NCBI RefSeq assembly: GCF_008831285.2
Contig: NW_022205270.1
Coordinates: forward strand, 1-26,360
Direction: 5' to 3'
DNA: 26,360 nucleotides
Source of the DNA: Nymphaea colorata
Taxonomy: Eukaryota; Streptophyta; Magnoliopsida; Nymphaeales; Nymphaeaceae
Shown: positions 19,336-26,360 of the stretch, in pieces
Layout of the letters: each line of letters begins with the position of its first letter
How positions within the stretch are numbered: position 1 is the first letter of the stretch
The notes under the pieces: generated by a model
Databases searched by the model: none
What the model saw: only the letters and a program-made list of their open reading frames with translations
What the model was told of the DNA's origin: nothing
Program-made: the position numbers and the translations under genes

Positions 19336-20270
19336 ATGTGTTTCACTTGTTATTACATAATTTGATCACTTATTTAATTAAGTGATTCATTTCACTTGTT
19401 ATTACATATATTATCACTTTATTTAATTGAATGTGCGTACATTTTACTAGTATAGAATACTATGCTTGAAAAATGTGAACAGTATATTCGTTTTGTTAAT
19501 ACATATATAATGAATGATTTAAATGTTGAAATCACAGTTATATGGATACAAAAGCGTGTAGTTAGTCCGATGAGTGAATTTTGTTACATATAGGACGACT
19601 AAAGATGAAATCACAGTTCGTATCAATACAATGATTTAAGTGATTCGATACACATATTAATTGAATGTGTTAACTTGTTGTTCCATATTGATTAGTGATT
19701 CAAATACAAGTTTGTGAAAATAATGAGATTGTATGTTCGACTTTGTATTTAGATCATGATTAAATTAACTTCAATTGTATGGATATAAGGAACCTATGCA
19801 TTAGTTTGATCATTAGTTAGTTAATAAGTTGAACAGTTTACATCTATGGTGATCGATTAAATTGAATCACAGTCGATAATACATGGATTAAGTGATTCTT
19901 TATCACACATACTAATTGAATGTCTTAATTGTTGTTACGTTATATTAAATGATTTAGTAGATTAAATCATATTTGTATGAAATGAATGATTGAGTGATTC
20001 ATTTGTGTCTTTAAGTAACTAATGTTTTCATTGTATACATATTTGATCACTTATATTTAATTGAGAGATTAAGTGATCATTTCACTTGTTATTACATAAT
20101 TGATCACTTGTATTAATTGAATGGCTGACCATTTCTTACTTACGTATAGAATGACCTATGGCTTTGATACGAATTCGTTTGGAATACATATATAATAAAT
20201 GACTTAAATGATTGAAATCACATGTTCATATGGATACAAACGCGTGTAGTTAGTCCGATGAGTTGAATTT
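19336..20270 (+). repeat. Degraded, partly duplicated block in HOR6
   Basis: From 19336 the satellite loses single bases every 10-20 bp (for example GTATAGAATACTATGCTTG against TATAGAATGACCTAGTGGCT). After the DE and fused F/B units an extra series follows: C (about 19580), a block-3-like A (about 19677, CCATATTGATTAGTG), then block-2-like B, C (about 19824), A (about 19930), DE and F/B, before regular sequence resumes near 20190-20276. The mixture of block-3-like and block-2-like units indicates unequal exchange within the HOR. The density of deletions could also mark unpolished long-read sequence. Confidence 0.7.
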
Positions 20271-20884
20271 ATTGTTACAACTATAGTGCACGATCCAAAT
20301 GATTGTAATCACAAGTTCGTATCAATACAAGTGTGATTTAAGTGGTTCAAATGATCACACATACTTAATTGAATGTGCTTAACTTGTTGTTACCTCTATA
20401 TTAAATGATTTAGTATATTGAAATCATAGTTTTGTATGGAAATGAATGAGATTTGAGTGATTCATTTGGTGTCTTGTAGGTAACGTAATATGTTTCACTT
20501 GTTATTACATATATTTGATCACATATATTTAATTGAGAGATTAAATGATTCATTTTCACTTGTTATTACATATATTTGATCAATATATTTAATTGAGTGT
20601 GCGTAGCCATTTGTTACATATGTATAGAATGACTTAGTGGCTTGAAATAAGAAGTCCGTTTGGAAATGAATGAGAGTCAGGTCATTAAGTTGGTCCCTTA
20701 CAGTTAATCTAGTGTATTTCACTTGTTATTACATCTATAATGAATGATTTAAATGATTGAAATCGCAGTTCATATGGATACAAATGGGATCTATGCATTA
20801 CTTTGAATGCGTGTAATTAGTCCGATGAGTTGAATTTGTTGTTACATCTATATGAACGATCTAAAGGATTGAAATCACGCGTTC

Positions 20885-21353
20885 GTACCAATACAAGTGA
20901 GATTTAAATGATTCATATGATCATGCATGCTTAATTGAATGTGTTTAACTTGTTGTTACATCTATATTAAATGATTTAGTAGATCGAAATCACAAGTTTG
21001 TATGAAAATGAATGAGATTCGAGTGATTCATTTGGTGTCTTATGGTTTACCTAATGTGTTTCACTAGTTGTTACATTTATAATGATTCTTAATACGGATG
21101 TCCTTAACAAGTGATTCATTTGGTGTCATATAGTTAACCTAATGTGTTTCACTTGTAATTTAATTGAAGTGCTTAACAAGTGAATTAGGTTAACAATAGG
21201 GCACCAAATGAATCACTCAAATCTCATTCATTTTCATGCAAGCCTGTGATTTAATCTACTAAATCATTTAACAAGGATATAACAATAAGTCAAGTACATT
21301 CAATAAAGTAAGCGTGATCATATGAATCACTTAAATCTGACTCGTATTGGTAC
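20885..21353. repeat. Foldback module of HOR6
   Basis: The left arm starts at 20885, the right arm starts CAAGTGAATTAGG at 21177 and ends at 21353. A few one-base deletions; otherwise regular. Confidence 0.88.
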
Positions 21354-21360
21354 GACTATA

Positions 21361-24144
21361 TGCACGATCTAAAGGATTGAAATTACAAGTTCGTATCAAT
21401 ACAAGTGCGATTTAAGTGATTCAAATGATCACACATACTTAATTGAATGTGCTTAACTTATTGTTACATCCATGTTGCTTGATAAGTGAACTGAAATCAC
21501 AAGTTTTATGAAAATGAATGTGATTCGAGTGATTCATTTGGTGTCTTATAGTTAACCTAACGTGTTTCACATGTTATTACATCCATGATCAATGATTTAA
21601 ATAATTAAAACTCACAAGTTTATATGGATATAAAGGAGACCTATGCATTAGTTTGATCCTTTCTAGTTTGTACGATAAGTTGAACATGTTGTTACATCTA
21701 TAGTGATCGATGCACAAGTTCACATCAATACGAGTGGGATTTAAGTGATTCAATTGATCACGCATATTTAATTGAATGTACTTAACTTGTTGTTACGTTT
21801 ATATTAAATGATTTAGTAAATTCAAATCATAGGTTTATATGAAAATGAATGGGATTCGAGTGATTCATTTGGTGTCTTACAGGTAACTTAATGTGTTTCA
21901 CTTGTTATTACATACATTTGATACTTATGTTTAATCGAGAGATTATGTGATTCATTTTACTTGTTCTTACATACATTTGATAACTTATATTTAATTGAAT
22001 GTGCGTAACCATTTGTTACATACGTATAGAATGACTTAGTGGCTTGAAAAAAGAAGTCCGTTTGGAAATGAATGAGAGTCAAGTCACTATATTGGTCCCT
22101 TATAGTTAATCTAATGTATTTCACTTGTTATTACATCTATAATGAATGATTTAAATGGTTGAAATCACAAGTTTATATGGATAGAAATGGTTGAAGTCAC
22201 TATATTTGTACACGTGTAGTTAGTCCGATGAGTTGAATTTGTTGTTACATTATAGGAACGTTCTAAAGGATTGAAATCACATGTTCGTACGAATACAAGT
22301 GAGATTTAAGTGATTCATATAATCATGCATACTTAATTGAATGTGTTTAACTTGTTGTTACGTCTATAATAAATGATTTAGTAGATTGAAATCACAAGTT
22401 TGTGCGAAAATGAATGAGATTCGAGTGATTCATTTGGTGTCTTGTAGTTAACCTATTGTGTTTCACTTGTTATTACATCTTTGATCAATGATTTAAATGA
22501 TTAAAACTTACAAGTTTGTATGGATATAAAGGAGACCTATGCATTAGTTTGATCCCTTGTAGTTAGTTCAATAAGTTGAACTAGTTCTTACATCTATGGT
22601 GATCGATGTAAGGAATTGAAATCACAAGTTCGTATCAATACGAGTGGGATTAAGTGATTCATTTTATCACACATACGTAATTGAATGTGCTTAACTTGTT
22701 GTTACGTCTATATTAAATGATTTAGTAGATTAAAATCATAGGTTTGTATGAAAATGAATGATATTGGAGTGATTCATTTGGTGTCTTGTAAGTAACCTAA
22801 TGTGTTTCACTTGTTATTACATATATTTGATCACTTATATTTAATTGAGAGATTAAGTGATTCATTTTCACTTGTTATTACATATAATTGATCACTTGTA
22901 TTTAATTGAATGTGCGTGACCATTTCTTACTTACGTATAGAATGACCTAGTGGCTTTGATACCAGAAGTTCTTTGGAATACATATATAATGAATGATTAA
23001 ATGATTGAAATCACATGTTCATGTGGATACAAAGCGTGTAGTTAGTCCGATGAGTTGAATTTATTGTTACAACTATAGTGCACGATCTAAATGATTGAAT
23101 CACAAGTTCGTATCAATACAAGTGTGATTTAAGTGATTCAAATGATCACACATACTTAATTGAATGTGCTTAACTTGTTGTTACTGTATATTAAATGATT
23201 TAGTATATTGAAATCATTGTTTGTATGGAAATGAATGAGATTTGAGTGATTCATTTGGTGTCTTGTAGGTAACTAATATGTTTCACTTGTTATTACATAT
23301 ATTTGATCACATATATTTAATTGAGAGATTAAATGATTCATTTCACTTGTTATTACATATATTTGATCAATATATTTAATTGAGTGTGCGTAGCCATTTG
23401 TTACATAGTATAGAATGACTTAGTGGCTTGAAATAAGAAGTCGTTTGGAAATGAATGAGAGTCAGGTCATTAAGTTGGTCCTTACAGTTAATCTAGTGTA
23501 TTTCATTGTTATTACATCTATAATGAATGATTTAAATGATTGAAATCGCAAGTTCATATGGATACAAATGGGATCTATGCATTACTTTGAATGCGTGTAA
23601 TTAGTCCGATGAGTTGAATTTGTTGTTACATCTATAGTGAACGATTAAAGGATTGAAATCACGCGTTCGTACCAATACAAGTGAGATTTAAATGATTCAT
23701 ATGATCATGCATGCTTAATTGAATGTGTTTACTTGTTGTTACATCTATATTAAATGATTTAGTAGATCGAAATCACAAGTTTGTATGAAATGAATGAGAT
23801 TCGAGTGATTCATTTGGTGTCTTATGGTTTACCTAATGTGTTTCACTAGTTGTTACATTTATAATGATTCTTAATACGGATGTCCTTAACAAGTGATTCA
23901 TTTGGTGTCATATAGTTAACCTAATGTGTTTCACTTGTAATTTAATTGAATGTGCTTAACAAGTGAATTAGGTTAACAATAGGGCACCAAATGAATCACT
24001 CAAATCTCATTCATTTTCATGCAAGCCTGTGATTTCAATCTACTAAATCATTTAACATGGATATAACAATAAGTCAAGTACATTCAATAAAGTATGCGTG
24101 ATCATATGAATCACTTAAATCTGACTCGTATTGGTACGACTATA
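21361..24144 (+). repeat. HOR copy 7 (about 2.78 kb), with three-unit deletion
   Basis: Blocks 1 and 2 are regular. At about 23185 the first C of block 3 joins the last A (TTGTTGTTACTGTATATTAA), removing A-B-variant C as in HOR6. That loss accounts for the shorter length. Single-base deletions cluster at about 22970-23480. Confidence 0.9.
23669..24137. repeat. Foldback module of HOR7
   Basis: The left arm starts at 23669, the right arm starts CAAGTGAATTAGG at 23960 and ends ATTGGTAC at 24137. Regular apart from single-base deletions in the left arm. Confidence 0.88.
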
Positions 24145-26360
24145 GTGCACGATCTAAAGGATTGAAATTACAAGTTCGTATCAATACAAGTGCGATTTAA
24201 GTGATTCAAATGATCACACATACTTAATTGAATGTGCTTAACTTATTGTTACATCCATGTTGCTTGATTAAGTGAACTGAAATCACAAGTTTGTATGAAA
24301 ATGAATGTGATTCGAGTGATTCATTTGGTGTCTTATAGTTAACCTAACGTGTTTCACATGTTATTACATCCATGATCAATGATTTAAATAATTAAAACTC
24401 ACAAGTTTATATGGATATAAAGGAGACCTATGCATTAGTTTGATCCTTTCTAGTTTGTACGATAAGTTGAACATGTTGTTACATCTATAGTGATCGATGC
24501 ACAAGTTCACATCAATACGAGTGGGATTTAAGTGATTCAATTGATCACGCATATTTAATTGAATGTACTTAACTTGTTGTTACGTTTATATTAAATGATT
24601 TAGTAAATTCAAATCATAGGTTTATATGAAAATGAATGGGATTCGAGTGATTCATTTGGTGTCTTACAGGTAACTTAATGTGTTTCACTTGTTATTACAT
24701 ACATTTGATCACTTATGTTTAATCGAGAGATTATGTGATTCATTTTTACTTGTTCTTACATACATTTGATAACTTATATTTAATTGAATGTGCGTAACCA
24801 TTTGTTACATACGTATAGAATGACTTAGTGGCTTGAAAAAGAAGTCCGTTTGGAAATGAATGAGAGTCAAGTCACTATATTGGTCCCTTATAGTTAATCT
24901 AATGTATTTCACTTGTTATTACATCTATAATGAATGATTTAAATGGTTGAAATCACAAGTTTATATGGATACAAATGGTTGAAGTCACTATATTTGTACA
25001 CGTGTAGTTAGTCCGATGAGTTGAATTTGTTGTTACATCTATAGGAACGTTCTAAAGGATTGAAATCACATGTTCGTACGAATACAAGTGAGATTTAAGT
25101 GATTCATATAATCATGCATACTTAATTGAATGTGTTTAACTTGTTGTTACGTCTATAATAATGATTTAGTAGATTGAAATCACAAGTTTGTGCGAAAATG
25201 AATGAGATTCGAGTGATTCATTTGGTGTCTTGTAGTTAACCTATTGTGTTTCACTTGTATTACATCTTTGATCAATGATTTAAATGATTAAAACTTACAA
25301 GTTTGTATGGATATAAAGGAGACCTATGCATTAGTTTGATCCCTTGTAGTTAGTTCAATAAGTTGAACTAGTTCTTACATCTATGGTGATCGATGTAAGG
25401 AATTGAAATCACAAGTTCGTATCAATACGAGTGGGATTTAAGTGATTCATTTTATCACACATACGTAATTGAATGTGCTTAACTTGTTGTTACGTCTATA
25501 TTAAATGATTTAGTAGATTAAAATCATAGGTTTGTATGAAATGAATGATATTGGAGTGATTCATTTGGTGTCTTGTAAGTAACCTAATGTGTTTCACTTG
25601 TTATTACATATATTTGATCACTTATATTAATTGAGAGATTAAGTGATTCATTTCACTTGTTATTACATATAATTGATCACTTGTATTTAATTGAATGTGC
25701 GTGACCATTTCTTACTTACGTATAGAATGACCTAGTGGCTTTGATACCAGAAGTTCGTTTGGAATACATATATAATGAATGATTTAAATGATTGAAATCA
25801 CATGTTCATGTGGATACAAAGCGTGTAGTTAGTCCGATGAGTTGAATTATTGTTACAACTATAGTGCACGATCTAAATGATTGAAATCACAAGTTCGTAT
25901 CAATACAAGTGCGATTTAAGTGATTCAAATGATCACACATACTTAATTGAATGTGCTTAACTTGTTGTTACATCCATATTGCTAGATTAAGTGAATTCAA
26001 ATCACAAGTTTGTGTGAAAATAAATGAGATTTGAGTGATTCATTTGGTGTCTTATAATTAACCTAATGTGTTTCACTCGTTATGACATCTATGATCAACG
26101 ATTTAAACGATAAAAACTCACAAGTTATATGGATGTAAAGGAGACCTATGGATTAGTTAGTTTGATCCCTTGTAGTTTGTTCAATAGTTGAACATGTTGT
26201 TACATCTCATTCATTTGTATCCATACGCACACTAATCACTCGTCTCGATACGAGTGAGATTTAAGTGATTCATTTGATCACGCATACTTAATTGAATGTG
26301 CTTAAACTTGTTGTTCGTCTATATTAAATGATTTAGTATATTGAAATCATAGGTTTGTAT
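24145..26360 (+). repeat. HOR copy 8, cut by the window edge
   Basis: Block 1 (24145-25028), block 2 (25029 to about 25848) and most of block 3 are present, including the A-B-variant C units missing from HOR6 and HOR7. The window ends inside the last A unit of block 3, before the expected foldback. Confidence 0.9.

Larger units (their letters stand above)
17961..21360 (+). repeat. HOR copy 6, rearranged (about 3.4 kb)
   Basis: Starts within the first C unit, then blocks 1 and 2 are regular to about 19330. A degraded extra block (about 19580-20270) follows. The C at about 20276 then joins directly to the last A of block 3, skipping A-B-variant C. The end of block 3 and the foldback are regular. 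It shares the three-unit deletion and GTGTGATTTAAG with HOR7. Confidence 0.85.
4535..26360. repeat. Higher-order tandem satellite array, continues beyond the window
   Basis: From about 4535 to the right edge the DNA is a satellite with no gene. The basic unit is about 115 bp, recognised by a recurrent box close to ACTTGTTRTTACATCTAT at each unit start. Unit types are C (starts GTTGTTACATCTATAGTG), A (GTTGTTACGTCTATATTAAA), B (GTTATTACATCTATGATCAA), F (TTACATACGTATAGAATGAC) and D/E (two halves of about 61 and 49 bp). They are ordered C-A-B-C-A-DE-F-B in blocks of 0.82-0.91 kb, three blocks plus a foldback module per HOR of about 3.0-3.1 kb. The only apparent open frames are short stretches recurring once per HOR. 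The array resembles centromeric or pericentromeric satellites of plants in organisation; I do not recognise the family. Confidence 0.95.

Noticed and set aside
4535-26360. CRISPR array or prokaryotic repeat locus
   Set aside because: Units are contiguous diverged tandem repeats with no unique spacers and no cas genes, in a plant context.
4535-26360. Telomeric or subtelomeric TTTAGGG repeats
   Set aside because: No runs of the plant telomere motif were seen in the array.

Overview
The window is plant nuclear, non-coding DNA, very probably pericentromeric or another heterochromatic block. It has two parts: a broken endogenous pararetrovirus (family Caulimoviridae) at 1-4534, and an AT-rich tandem satellite array from about 4535 to the right edge (at least 21.8 kb). 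I see no intact gene, no tRNA or rRNA gene and no prokaryotic feature. The plant assignment rests on the caulimovirid signatures: a 30K-type movement-protein core on the + strand, and on the - strand a coat-protein-like region, a DTGA protease, a YIDD reverse transcriptase and an RNase H. No long terminal repeats are visible.

Left part. The + strand carries an unassigned coding remnant (3-375, one frameshift), a degraded spacer, and a movement-protein remnant (692-1365). A run of 15 T (1366-1380) marks an orientation switch. From 1381 to 4534 the viral replication and capsid domains lie on the - strand, in their usual 5'-3' order when read right to left: N-terminal capsid region, capsid core, protease, reverse transcriptase, RNase H. 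Every domain is split by frameshifts or stops, so this is a dead and rearranged (tail-to-tail) copy.

Right part. The satellite has at least three levels. The basic unit is about 115 bp, in related types that I call A, B, C, F and a two-half unit D/E. Units are ordered C-A-B-C-A-DE-F-B into blocks of about 0.82-0.91 kb. Three blocks plus a 0.53-kb terminal module make a higher-order repeat (HOR) of about 3.0-3.1 kb. The terminal module is a foldback: a C-A pair is followed, after a loop of about 110 bp, by an inverted C-A pair, giving arms of about 180 bp. I count four essentially complete HORs (1-4), a truncated one (5), two variants sharing a three-unit deletion (6 and 7; HOR6 also carries a degraded extra block), and one cut by the window edge (8).

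How the parts relate. The virus/array border falls within a few bases of the point where every HOR restarts after its foldback. Shared variants group HOR1+2, HOR3+4 and HOR6+7, as expected from unequal exchange and local homogenisation. Several patches rich in single-base deletions may be residual long-read error rather than biology. All comparisons were made by eye; no alignment or database search was possible.
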